From Vibrio sp. VB16 (GTDB lineage: Bacteria; Pseudomonadota; Gammaproteobacteria; Enterobacterales; Vibrionaceae), in the NCBI RefSeq assembly GCF_015594925.2, contig NZ_CP087590.1:930001-994000 (forward strand): 64,000 bases of DNA, given 5' to 3'. The notes beneath the pieces are model-generated. The model did no database searches. It worked only from the letters and a program-made list of their open reading frames with translations, and was not told the DNA's origin. Shown here one piece after another: positions 45,348-53,028 of the stretch (positions within the stretch are counted from its first letter, which is position 1; each line of letters begins with the position of its first letter). Made by a program: the position numbers and the translations under genes.

Positions 45348-47519
45348 CTACGCTTTTTCAGCTTGAATGACTTTCTCAGCTTGATCAGCTTGGTCAGCCT
45401 GAATCGCCGTTAGTGCGATGGTGTAAACGATGTCGTCTACTAGTGCACCACGAGACAAGTCATTGACTGGTTTACGCATGCCTTGAAGCATTGGACCGAT
45501 AGACACTAGGTCAGCAGAACGCTGTACAGCCTTGTAAGTTGTGTTACCAGTATTGAGGTCTGGGAATACAAATACAGTTGCTTTACCTGCGACAGGAGAA
45601 TCTGGCGCTTTAGAAGCGGCGACATTTTCCATGATTGCAGCGTCATACTGAAGTGGACCATCAATAACGAGGTCAGGACGTTTCGCCTGAGCCAGTTTGG
45701 TTGCTTCACGAACTTTATCTACATCTGCGCCTTTGCCAGATTCACCCGTTGAGTATGAAATCATAGCAACGCGAGGGTCAATACCAAATGCCCTAGCAGA
45801 ATCGGCAGATTGAATCGCAATTTCAGCCAGTTGCTCAGCGGTAGGATCTGGGTTAATCGCACAGTCACCATAAACCAATACCTGATCAGGCAGCAGCATA
45901 AAGAATACGGAAGACACGATAGAAGCATCTGGTGCGGTTTTGATTATCTGGAATGGAGGAACAATGGTGTTCGCTGTTGTGTGTACAGCGCCAGATACAA
46001 GGCCATCAACTTCGTTGTTCTCTAGCATCATCGTGCCCAAGAATACAGAGTCTTCCAGTTTTGCTCGTGCAACAACTTCGGTCATGCCTTTCTTAGAACG
46101 CAATTCTACAAGACGAGCAACGTATTTTTCGCGTACAGCGTCTGTGTCGATAATCTCAACACCGGCACCAAGTTCTACACCTTGTTGTTCAGCAACGTGA
46201 CGGATCTCTTTAGGGTTACCAAGAAGTACGCAAGTTGCGATGCCACGTTCAGCACAAATAGCCGCTGCTTTTACTGTACGTGGTTCATCACCTTCAGGAA
46301 GAACGATACGCTTGGCGGCGCGGCGTGCAAATTCTGTCAGCTGATAACGGAATGCTGGTGGACTTAGGCGACGAATACCCTGAGTACCTTCAGTCAACGA
46401 ATCAATCCAAGGCCCATCAATGTGGCTTGCAACGTGCTCATTTACAAATTCAATACGATCTTTATCATCTGCTGGAACTTCTAAGCTAAAGCTTTGTAGG
46501 TTCAACGATGTTTGCCATGTATTACCTTGTGCTTTAAAAATTGGCAGGCCAGTATCAAATGCGCGTCGACAGAGCTTAACGATTTGTTCTGGTAGGTCAT
46601 AGCCGCCAGTCAGTAGTAAAGCACCAATCTCAACACCATTCATTGCAGCAAGCGCAGCCGCAACGATAACATCGGGTCTATCGGCGGACGTGACGAGTAA
46701 TGAACCGGGTTTAAAGTGTTCAATCATATGTGGAACTGAACGGGCACAGAAAGTTATGCTCTTGATACGACGATTGTACATATCACCTTCGTGTACGATC
46801 TCAGCATCAAGATGCTTCGCCATATCGATAGCACGAGTGGCAATAAGATCAATGCTCCAAGGAACGCAACCTAAAACACGAATTGGGCTGGTGCTGATTA
46901 TCTCCATCGTTTTGATGTTTGCTTGCTTAGCCGCATCTGCTTCATCAAAAATTTCTGAAAGGTCAGGGCGGGTTCGGCCTGCATCATCGACAGGAGCATT
47001 AAGTTTATTAACGATAACACCAGAGATACTCTTGTTCTTCGTACCACCAAAGTTAGAAACCGCTAATTCAATACGCTCTCTAAGTTGAGATGCATTGTAT
47101 GTGCCTGGAGTGGCAACAAATACAATCTCTGCACCAAGTGTTTTTGCAACTTCTTGGTTTACTTGGTTCGCAAATGGGTGTTTGCGAGTAGGAACTAACC
47201 CTTCAATCAAGATAACATCAGCATCACTTAAGTCATTGTAACGACCCACGATCGTTTCAAGTAAAACGTCCATCTTTTCGTTACCGATAAGAGACTCAGC
47301 ATCATGCATAGGGATCGGCTGAGACGTTTGGACATTGCTGTTAGCATTGATAATTGATGACGTTAGGTCGGGTTGGTTACCACCGTGACGTGGTTGAGCA
47401 ATCGGCTTAAAGAACGCAACATTTACACCTTTACGCTCCATTGTGCGGATGACACCTAAGCTAACACTGGTAAGACCTACTCCAGCGCTAATAGGTACAA
47501 GCATAATAGTACGGGACAT
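45348..47519 (-). CDS. pta: Phosphate acetyltransferase
   Basis: Pta converts acetyl-CoA and phosphate to acetyl-phosphate in the acetate overflow pathway. The 723-residue length is the long enterobacterial form. It has an N-terminal P-loop-like domain (MLVPISAGVGLTSVSLGVIRTMERKG, about 1-230), a central DRTGG domain, and the catalytic C-terminal domain from about 390 (RIVLPEGDEPRTVKAAAICAERG, ISYSTGESGKGADVDKVREAT, VFPDLNTGNTTYKAVQRSADLVSIGPMLQG). The last residues contain an unusual DQADQAEKVIQAEKA tail. Second gene of ackA-pta. Confidence 0.97.
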   Translation of the reverse strand: MSRTIMLVPISAGVGLTSVSLGVIRTMERKGVNVAFFKPIAQPRHGGNQPDLTSSIINANSNVQTSQPIPMHDAESLIGNEKMDVLLETIVGRYNDLSDADVILIEGLVPTRKHPFANQVNQEVAKTLGAEIVFVATPGTYNASQLRERIELAVSNFGGTKNKSISGVIVNKLNAPVDDAGRTRPDLSEIFDEADAAKQANIKTMEIISTSPIRVLGCVPWSIDLIATRAIDMAKHLDAEIVHEGDMYNRRIKSITFCARSVPHMIEHFKPGSLLVTSADRPDVIVAAALAAMNGVEIGALLLTGGYDLPEQIVKLCRRAFDTGLPIFKAQGNTWQTSLNLQSFSLEVPADDKDRIEFVNEHVASHIDGPWIDSLTEGTQGIRRLSPPAFRYQLTEFARRAAKRIVLPEGDEPRTVKAAAICAERGIATCVLLGNPKEIRHVAEQQGVELGAGVEIIDTDAVREKYVARLVELRSKKGMTEVVARAKLEDSVFLGTMMLENNEVDGLVSGAVHTTANTIVPPFQIIKTAPDASIVSSVFFMLLPDQVLVYGDCAINPDPTAEQLAEIAIQSADSARAFGIDPRVAMISYSTGESGKGADVDKVREATKLAQAKRPDLVIDGPLQYDAAIMENVAASKAPDSPVAGKATVFVFPDLNTGNTTYKAVQRSADLVSIGPMLQGMRKPVNDLSRGALVDDIVYTIALTAIQADQADQAEKVIQAEKA

Positions 47520-47617
47520 TCGTAGAATACCTCTGATTTTAAGAGAAAAGGCTCAGCAATTATCTATCATTTTAGCGAGAAACGCATTCGGTCGATATTT
47601 TCTGAGGCCCAGATCAA

Positions 47618-47643
47618 AACTGGCTAACGTTTGTTAGCCAGTT
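47618..47643 (-). promoter_or_regulatory. Hairpin between ackA and pta
   Basis: A perfect 11-base stem AACTGGCTAAC/GTTAGCCAGTT with a four-base loop begins eight bases after the ackA stop. On the minus strand only TTTT follows. It could be a leaky terminator or RNA-processing site that sets the ackA:pta ratio. Confidence 0.6.
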
Positions 47644-47650
47644 CAATTTT

Positions 47651-48847
47651 TTAAAGACCTGCTAATCGCGCAGTGTCTTCAGCAATAATTAACTCTTCAT
47701 TTGTAGAGATGACCATCGCAGGAATACGGCTTTCTTCAGTAGTGATAACCCCTTCGCCGCCAAAGCGTGCTTTAAGGTTTTTCTCGCTATCTACTTCAAT
47801 ACCAAATACGCCTAGACGGTTTAGGACGAGTTCACGTATTGGGCTAGAGTTCTCACCTATGCCACCAGTAAAGACGATTGCGTCCAAACGGCCATCAAGT
47901 GTTGCAGTGTAACTTGCAATGTATTTCGCTAGACGATGACAGAACACACCCATGGCGCGTGCAGCATCTGCTTTTTCTAAATAGTTGTCTTCAACATAGC
48001 GGCAGTCAGACGTCACTTGTGTTAGGCCTTGTAGGCCAGACTCTTTCGTTAGCATCGTATTGATTTTATCTAAAGAGTAACCAAGTGTGTCATGCAAGTG
48101 GAAAATGATCGCAGGGTCGATATCGCCACAACGTGTGCCCATTACAAGGCCTTCAAGAGGAGTAAGTCCCATAGACGTATCTACTGACTTACCATCTTTG
48201 ATGGCACACACAGATGCGCCGTTGCCTAGGTGACAGTTGATGATGTTAAGTTCACTGGCTGGCTTGCCTAAACGTTCGGCAGCTTCGCGAGCGATATATA
48301 GGTGTGATGTTCCGTGCATACCATAACGACGGATACTATGTTCTGTATAAAGGTCATAAGGCAATGCATATAGAAATGCTTCTTCAGGCATTGTCTGGTG
48401 GTAAGCCGTATCGAATACGACTGACATTGGTAGTGCAGGGAATGCTTTCTGCGCCGCTTTAATACCTACGATTGCCGCAGGGTTATGAAGAGGAGCAAGG
48501 GCTGAACAATCTTCAATACCTTGGGTAACTGAATCGTCAACCAATACAGACTTCGTAAACTTCTCACCACCATGAACAACACGGTGGCCAATAGCACCTA
48601 AAGCGTCAGAAAGTTCTGGTTTAGAAGCAAGAATAGTGTCTACGATAAATGAAAGTGCTTCATCGTGTGCTGCACAATCGCCAAGTTGAGCTTCGTGCTT
48701 ACCGTCTAACTTCCATTTAATACGAGCTTCTGGAAGATGAAGGCATTCTGCAAGGCCGGTTAAATGCTCGTTACCATTATCGGCATCAACGATAGCAAAT
48801 TTAAGAGAAGAACTACCGCAGTTTAAAACTAAAACTAGCTTAGACAT
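47651..48847 (-). CDS. ackA: Acetate kinase
   Basis: AckA makes acetate and ATP from acetyl-phosphate, or the reverse. The 398 residues match the family, with VLVLNCGSSSLKFAIVD, GHRVVHGGEKF, FDTAYHQTMPEEAF, RRYGMHGTSHLYIA, NCHLGNGASVCAIKDGKSVDTSMGLTPLEGLVMGTRCGDIDP and FTGGIGENS. It is upstream of pta on the same strand and divergent from yfbV, as in enterobacteria and vibrios. Repeated TGGTCA sites lie in its promoter region. Confidence 0.98.
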   Translation of the reverse strand: MSKLVLVLNCGSSSLKFAIVDADNGNEHLTGLAECLHLPEARIKWKLDGKHEAQLGDCAAHDEALSFIVDTILASKPELSDALGAIGHRVVHGGEKFTKSVLVDDSVTQGIEDCSALAPLHNPAAIVGIKAAQKAFPALPMSVVFDTAYHQTMPEEAFLYALPYDLYTEHSIRRYGMHGTSHLYIAREAAERLGKPASELNIINCHLGNGASVCAIKDGKSVDTSMGLTPLEGLVMGTRCGDIDPAIIFHLHDTLGYSLDKINTMLTKESGLQGLTQVTSDCRYVEDNYLEKADAARAMGVFCHRLAKYIASYTATLDGRLDAIVFTGGIGENSSPIRELVLNRLGVFGIEVDSEKNLKARFGGEGVITTEESRIPAMVISTNEELIIAEDTARLAGL

Positions 48848-48917
48848 GAGTGACTACCTGTTAATCATCTGAAAATATCAGTTTGGTTGAAAATTAATCT
48901 CAAGGATAGCGGACTCG

Positions 48918-48995
48918 TTTGGTCATGCACTATCTTTGGTCAAAAAAACGTCATTATCCATAAATAAAGGCATGGTCAAACTTTTGTGACCATGC
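48918..48995. promoter_or_regulatory. Repeated TGGTCA half-sites upstream of ackA
   Basis: TTTGGTCA occurs at 48918-48925 and 48935-48942, spaced 17 bases. ATGGTCA (48972-48978) faces TGACCAT (48987-48993) within the nine-base perfect inverted repeat GCATGGTCA/TGACCATGC (48970-48995). The cluster lies 71-148 bases upstream of the ackA start. The rest of the ackA/yfbV interval (48848-49186) is AT-rich and shows no gene. The binding protein is unknown. Confidence 0.5.
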
Positions 48996-49186
48996 AAGCA
49001 TTCCTTGCTATGCAACGTCATAAATTTGCCTATTTTGTAAATTAGAGCAACAATGACATTGAGGGTGCGCAAAGGATAGCGATAATAGCCTAAGATAACA
49101 AAAAAAATTCGAGCAATTTTTAATTTTAGTCAATGTTTTTACAAATTATGTTGAATAATTCAAATATTTTTTAGCGCGAGGTCGAA

Positions 49187-49639
49187 ATGAATACGAAACC
49201 TGGACTAATCCATAGCCTAAGAAGCGGGCAAAAATATATGGATATCTGGCCGATGCGAAAGGAGTTATCGCCCATTTTTCCAGAACACCGCATTATTAAA
49301 GCGACACGCTTTGGTATTAAAGTGATGCCGGCGGTAGCGATGATCAGCCTACTTATGCAGTTGAGCTTTCAAAACATGCAAGCAATGCCACAGGCCGTTG
49401 TTGTCGCACTATTTGCGATCAGTTTACCTTTACAAGGTATATGGTGGTTAGGTAATCGCTCCAATACCAAACTTCCACCAGCACTTGCAGGATGGTATCG
49501 AGAGCTTCATCAAAAAATTCAAGAGTCGGGGTTCGCATTAGAACCTGTCAAGGCTAAGCCCCGTTATAAAGAACTTGCCGTACTTTTAAATCGTGCATTT
49601 AGGCAACTGGACAAGACAGCACTTGAGCGTTGGTTTTAA
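49187..49639 (+). CDS. yfbV: YfbV-family membrane protein (UPF0208)
   Basis: This is a 150-residue inner-membrane protein. Two membrane segments (about 50-68 and 75-95: VMPAVAMISLLMQLSF and AVVVALFAISLPLQGIWWLG) are followed by a cytoplasmic tail with LPPALAGWYRELHQKIQESG and a C-terminal HLNRAF-like LLNRAFRQLD motif. The family name comes from E. coli YfbV, linked to insulation of the terminus macrodomain. The position opposite ackA matches E. coli and supports the assignment. Confidence 0.92.
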   Translation: MNTKPGLIHSLRSGQKYMDIWPMRKELSPIFPEHRIIKATRFGIKVMPAVAMISLLMQLSFQNMQAMPQAVVVALFAISLPLQGIWWLGNRSNTKLPPALAGWYRELHQKIQESGFALEPVKAKPRYKELAVLLNRAFRQLDKTALERWF

Positions 49640-49760
49640 ATATCGAGTAGCGCGGCGCGTATTTAAAAGTAAACAAGCTTTCCTTTCGAAGCTTGAGTGC
49701 GTCGCTTCTCCAAGCTAGAGGAAGATGATTGACATATGTGATTGAAATAACAAATGTGCG

Positions 49761-49865
49761 AAAACTCAAAACTCAAAACTCAAAACTCAAAACTCAAAAC
49801 TCAAAACTCAAAACTCAAAACTCAAAACTCAAAACTCAAAACTCAAAACTCAAAACTCAAAACTC
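49761..49865 (+). repeat. (aaaactc)15 heptanucleotide tandem repeat
   Basis: Fifteen perfect uninterrupted copies of the seven-base unit aaaactc span exactly 105 bases. The tract is intergenic, 121 bases after yfbV and 161 bases before the ABC binding-protein gene, and contains stop codons only outside the repeat frame context. Such tracts change length by slipped-strand mispairing. The remainder of 49640-50026 holds a weak hairpin (CAAGCTT/AAGCTTG at 49674-49695) and the palindromes listed next. Confidence 0.97.
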
Positions 49866-49925
49866 TCATTTCTATTAATTAGCTCAATAAATAAAAACTC
49901 TTCTTCCATTCCTGCCTTGTAACTG

Positions 49926-49949
49926 GTAAAAATGTTTACGTAGCGTAAA
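49926..49949. promoter_or_regulatory. Overlapping palindromes upstream of the ABC importer operon
   Basis: GTAAAaatgTTTAC (49926-49939) overlaps TTTACGtagCGTAAA (49935-49949), giving three TTTAC half-sites in 24 bases about 80 bases before the start codon. It is a likely operator. It resembles a TyrR box in half-site sequence but not in spacing. Confidence 0.45.
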
Positions 49950-50026
49950 GAAATACGTACAAGTTAAAAAATAAAAAAATTCAAGTACGACATTGAAACA
50001 AATAAATTGCTAATCAAGGAGTTAAG

Positions 50027-50992
50027 ATGAAGGCAAGTCAAATTATTGCTACTGCGGTTATTACCGGAGCAGCGCTACTCGCTTCTACAGGTGTTATTGC
50101 GAAAACAGCTAGAATTGCTGTTTCTCAAATTGTTGAGCATCCAGCACTGGATGCCACTCGCCAAGGTCTTTTGGATGGACTAAAAGCGAAAGGGTATAAA
50201 GAAGGAAAAAATCTCGAGTTCGATTTTAAAACGGCGCAAGGTAACCCAGCTATTGCGGTTCAAATTGCTCGCCAATTTGTTGGTGATCGTCCAGATGTAT
50301 TAGTTGGTATTGCGACGCCATCGGCTCAAGCGCTTGCAGCGGCAACGCGTGATCTTCCCATCGTATTTACAGCGGTGACGGATCCGGTTGGTGCCAAACT
50401 CGTAAGCAACGAAGAAAAACCAGGTAAAAATATTACTGGCCTTTCTGACCTGTCTCCAATTGCACAACACGTAGCATTAATCAAAGAATTGCTTCCAAAT
50501 GCGAAAACAGTCGGTGTGGTTTATAATCCCGGTGAATCTAACTCTGTAAGCTTAATGAAATTGCTAAAAGAAAGTCTAGAGGCAAATGGGCTAGAGCTTG
50601 TAGAAGCAACGGCACTTAAGAGTGCAGATGTGCAGAGTGCGACTCAAGCTATCTCGGCTAAATCTGACGTTCTTTATGCGATGATTGATAATACAGTAGC
50701 AAGTGCTATTGAAGGCATGACGATTGCGGCTAATCAAGCGAACACGCCAGTATTTGGCGCAACAACAACTTATATTGAAGGCGGTGCTTTCGCAGCGTTA
50801 GGTTTCGACTACTACCAAATTGGTGTGCAAACGGCGGATTATGTTGTTGCCATTCTTGAAGGTGCAAAGCCGGGTGACCTTCCAGTGAAAGTTGCTAAAG
50901 GTTCTGACCTTATCGTGAATAAAACAGCAGCGGATAAACTTGGTATTACTATTCCACAAACTGTTCTAGACCGCGCGACGGAAATTAAGTAA
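50027..50992 (+). CDS. ABC transporter substrate-binding protein (ABC_sub_bind family, TrpX-like)
   Basis: This is a periplasmic binding protein of 321 residues with a signal peptide (MKASQIIATAVITGAALLASTGVIA). The fold signature is VSQIVEHPALDATRQGLLDGLKAKGYKEGKNLEFDFKTAQGN, with VGIATPSAQALAAATRDLPIVFTAVTDPVGAKLV and GVVYNPGESNS. This family (PF04392) includes streptococcal TrpX for tryptophan and other aromatic-amino-acid or nucleobase-like ligands. The ligand here is not determinable from sequence. GGAG precedes the ATG. It is first of a three-gene operon. Confidence 0.87.
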   Translation: MKASQIIATAVITGAALLASTGVIAKTARIAVSQIVEHPALDATRQGLLDGLKAKGYKEGKNLEFDFKTAQGNPAIAVQIARQFVGDRPDVLVGIATPSAQALAAATRDLPIVFTAVTDPVGAKLVSNEEKPGKNITGLSDLSPIAQHVALIKELLPNAKTVGVVYNPGESNSVSLMKLLKESLEANGLELVEATALKSADVQSATQAISAKSDVLYAMIDNTVASAIEGMTIAANQANTPVFGATTTYIEGGAFAALGFDYYQIGVQTADYVVAILEGAKPGDLPVKVAKGSDLIVNKTAADKLGITIPQTVLDRATEIK

Positions 50993-51123
50993 ACCCTACC
51001 ACAACACATTCTTGATGTTGTGAAGGTTAAGAAATACCTCTCGGCCAATCAATGCAAGGTTGGTCGAGAGTTTTTATACTAACGAAGAACGATAACGTTA
51101 GTATAAGCAGAGAAGGAGTATGT

Positions 51124-52068
51124 ATGTCTGCTTTTGCATTTTTTGGAGCACTAGAAATAGGGCTTATTTATGGTCTCGTTGCGTTAGGCGTTTATCTTAC
51201 GTTTAGGGTACTAGACTTTCCTGATCTTACTGTGGATGGTAGTTTCCCTATGGGGGCTGCTGTGGCCGCGACAGGTATTGTTGCAGGACTAGACCCTTGG
51301 CTTTCTACATTTCTGGCCGTCATCGCGGCAAGTGCAACAGGGTGGGTGACGGCATTTTTAGCCGTACGCTGCGGTATTTTGCATCTGTTGGCTTCTATAC
51401 TGACCATGATTGCAGCCTTCTCCATTAATATTCGAATAATGGGTCGACCAAACATCGCACTTTTGGGCTCGGATACTATTCTGACACCATTCGAAGCGTA
51501 CGGGGACTCGATGTACATCCGACCTCTATTGGTTGGCACCTTGGTCCTTTTATCCGCTTGGTTTGTGGTTCGCCTTTTAAATAGTGATTTTGGTTTGGGG
51601 TTACGCGCAACCGGTGTGAATGCTCGTATGGTTAAAGCTCAGGGCGGAAGCACGGCTTTCTACACCTATTTCTGTTTAGCATTATCAAACGGCTTTGTGG
51701 GGTTTGCTGGCGCGTTATTTGCCCAAACCAACAGCTTTGCTGATGTAACTTCGGGTACAGGGACGATTGTTGTCGGGTTAGCGGCCGTTATTCTTGGGCA
51801 GACACTGATCCCAGGAAGAAAAATCTGGATAGCGGTCACGGCCGTCATTGTCGGTTCAGTTTTGTATCGACTTGCCGTCGCATTTGCGTTGAGTTCAGGT
51901 ATGTTTGGCTTGCAAGCTTCTGACTTGAATTTAGTCACGGCAGTATTAGTCGCGGCAGCGTTGATCGCACCAAAAGTGAAAGGAAATCTAAAGGCAAAAA
52001 AGGCGCTAACGCCAACTGAGGGCGTTGCAGCACCCAAGCCAGACAAAGAATCAGGAGATGTCGTATGA
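51124..52068 (+). CDS. ABC transporter permease (TrpY-like)
   Basis: This is a 314-residue inner-membrane permease of the BPD_transp_2 type with about eight to nine helices. It contains LEIGLIYGLVALGVYLTFRVLDFPDLTVDGSFPMGAA and DFGLGLRATGVNARMVKAQGGS, the loop that contacts the ATPase. The start at 51124 follows GAAGGAG by six bases; an upstream in-frame extension would run through the intergenic hairpin and is not supported. It overlaps the ATPase gene by four bases (ATGA). Confidence 0.9.
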   Translation: MSAFAFFGALEIGLIYGLVALGVYLTFRVLDFPDLTVDGSFPMGAAVAATGIVAGLDPWLSTFLAVIAASATGWVTAFLAVRCGILHLLASILTMIAAFSINIRIMGRPNIALLGSDTILTPFEAYGDSMYIRPLLVGTLVLLSAWFVVRLLNSDFGLGLRATGVNARMVKAQGGSTAFYTYFCLALSNGFVGFAGALFAQTNSFADVTSGTGTIVVGLAAVILGQTLIPGRKIWIAVTAVIVGSVLYRLAVAFALSSGMFGLQASDLNLVTAVLVAAALIAPKVKGNLKAKKALTPTEGVAAPKPDKESGDVV

Positions 52069-52859
52069 TTCATTTAGAAGATATTCAGGTTACCTTTAAC
52101 CCTGGAACCGTTTTAGAAAACAAAGCGTTGAGAAGTGTCTCAGTTCAAGTGCCAGAACATCAGTTTTTGACGGTCATTGGCTCAAACGGTGCAGGAAAAT
52201 CTACCTTGTTGGGTGCCGTTACGGGTGAAACACCAATGGTTGGCGGAAAGGTTCGTATCGATGATCTCGACGTGACTCGTCAATCCGTTGACCAACGAGC
52301 GAGCCAATGCGCGCGTGTATTTCAGGACCCACTTGCAGGCACCTGCGGTGATCTTACGATTGAAGAAAACATGGCTCTGGCTTATATGCGAGGAAAGCGC
52401 AGAGGATGGCATCATTCTATATCGTCTAAGCGTAAAAAAATATTCCAAGAACGTATTAGCATTTTAGGCCTAGGCCTAGAAGACAGGTTAAGCGATAACA
52501 TTGGTTTGCTTTCCGGGGGGCAGCGTCAAGCGGTTAGCCTTGTGATGGCAACCCTTTCTGATAGCAAATTATTGTTGCTCGACGAGCACACCGCGGCGTT
52601 AGACCCAAGAATGGCGGCATTTGTTCTCGACCTAACCAAAAAAGTAGTGAAAGAATTTAACCTAACCGTCATGATGGTTACGCACTCAATGAAAGATGCA
52701 TTAGCGTGTGGCGACAGAACCATTATGCTGCACCAAGGCAAGATTGTATTGGATGTCGAAGGCGTTCAACGGGCGAACATGGCCGTACCAGATTTATTGG
52801 AGATGTTCTCTAAAGTGCGGGGAGAAGAGTTGACAGATGACAGCTTATTGTTGAGCTGA
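52065..52859 (+). CDS. ABC transporter ATP-binding protein (TrpZ-like)
   Basis: This is a 264-residue cytoplasmic ATPase. Walker A is GSNGAGKST (about 38-46), the Q-loop is in VFQDPLAGT, the signature is LLSGGQRQAVSLVMA (near 150), Walker B is LLLLDEHTAALD, and the switch His is in MMVTHSMKDAL. Its start overlaps the permease stop, and the operon ends at the terminator about 90 bases downstream. The usual Glu after Walker B is present (LDEHTAAL). Confidence 0.92.
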   Translation: MIHLEDIQVTFNPGTVLENKALRSVSVQVPEHQFLTVIGSNGAGKSTLLGAVTGETPMVGGKVRIDDLDVTRQSVDQRASQCARVFQDPLAGTCGDLTIEENMALAYMRGKRRGWHHSISSKRKKIFQERISILGLGLEDRLSDNIGLLSGGQRQAVSLVMATLSDSKLLLLDEHTAALDPRMAAFVLDLTKKVVKEFNLTVMMVTHSMKDALACGDRTIMLHQGKIVLDVEGVQRANMAVPDLLEMFSKVRGEELTDDSLLLS

Positions 52860-52947
52860 TTTCTTAGATTCGGCATGATTGGTATAAGTAGACTTATAGC
52901 CTAATTAAACTGGTAGCTACGCCCTTGTTCTCACCCCTAAAAATGTG

Positions 52948-52975
52948 ATCCCTCTTCTTCTGAAGGGGGATTTTT
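52948..52975 (+). terminator. Terminator after the ABC importer operon
   Basis: ATCCCTCTTC pairs with GAAGGGGGAT (one G-T pair) around TTCT, then TTTT. Confidence 0.88.
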
Positions 52976-53028
52976 CAATACGGTTAATGGTCTAGACTGG
53001 CATCAAATCTCCAATGCTGAGTTAGACT

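Noticed and set aside
46690..47088. 132-codon open frame opposite pta
   Set aside because: It lies wholly antisense to the well-identified pta, has no ribosome site and shows no recognisable protein features.
49761..49865. Heptamer tract considered as a CRISPR-like array
   Set aside because: The units are only seven bases and have no spacers between them; it is a simple tandem repeat.
49925..49940. TyrR box upstream of the ABC operon
   Set aside because: Half-sites resemble TGTAAA/TTTACA but the spacer is four bases, not six, so I list it only as an unnamed palindrome.
51666..52073. 135-codon frame opposite the ABC permease
   Set aside because: Its Ala/Thr-rich composition mirrors the permease codons on the other strand.
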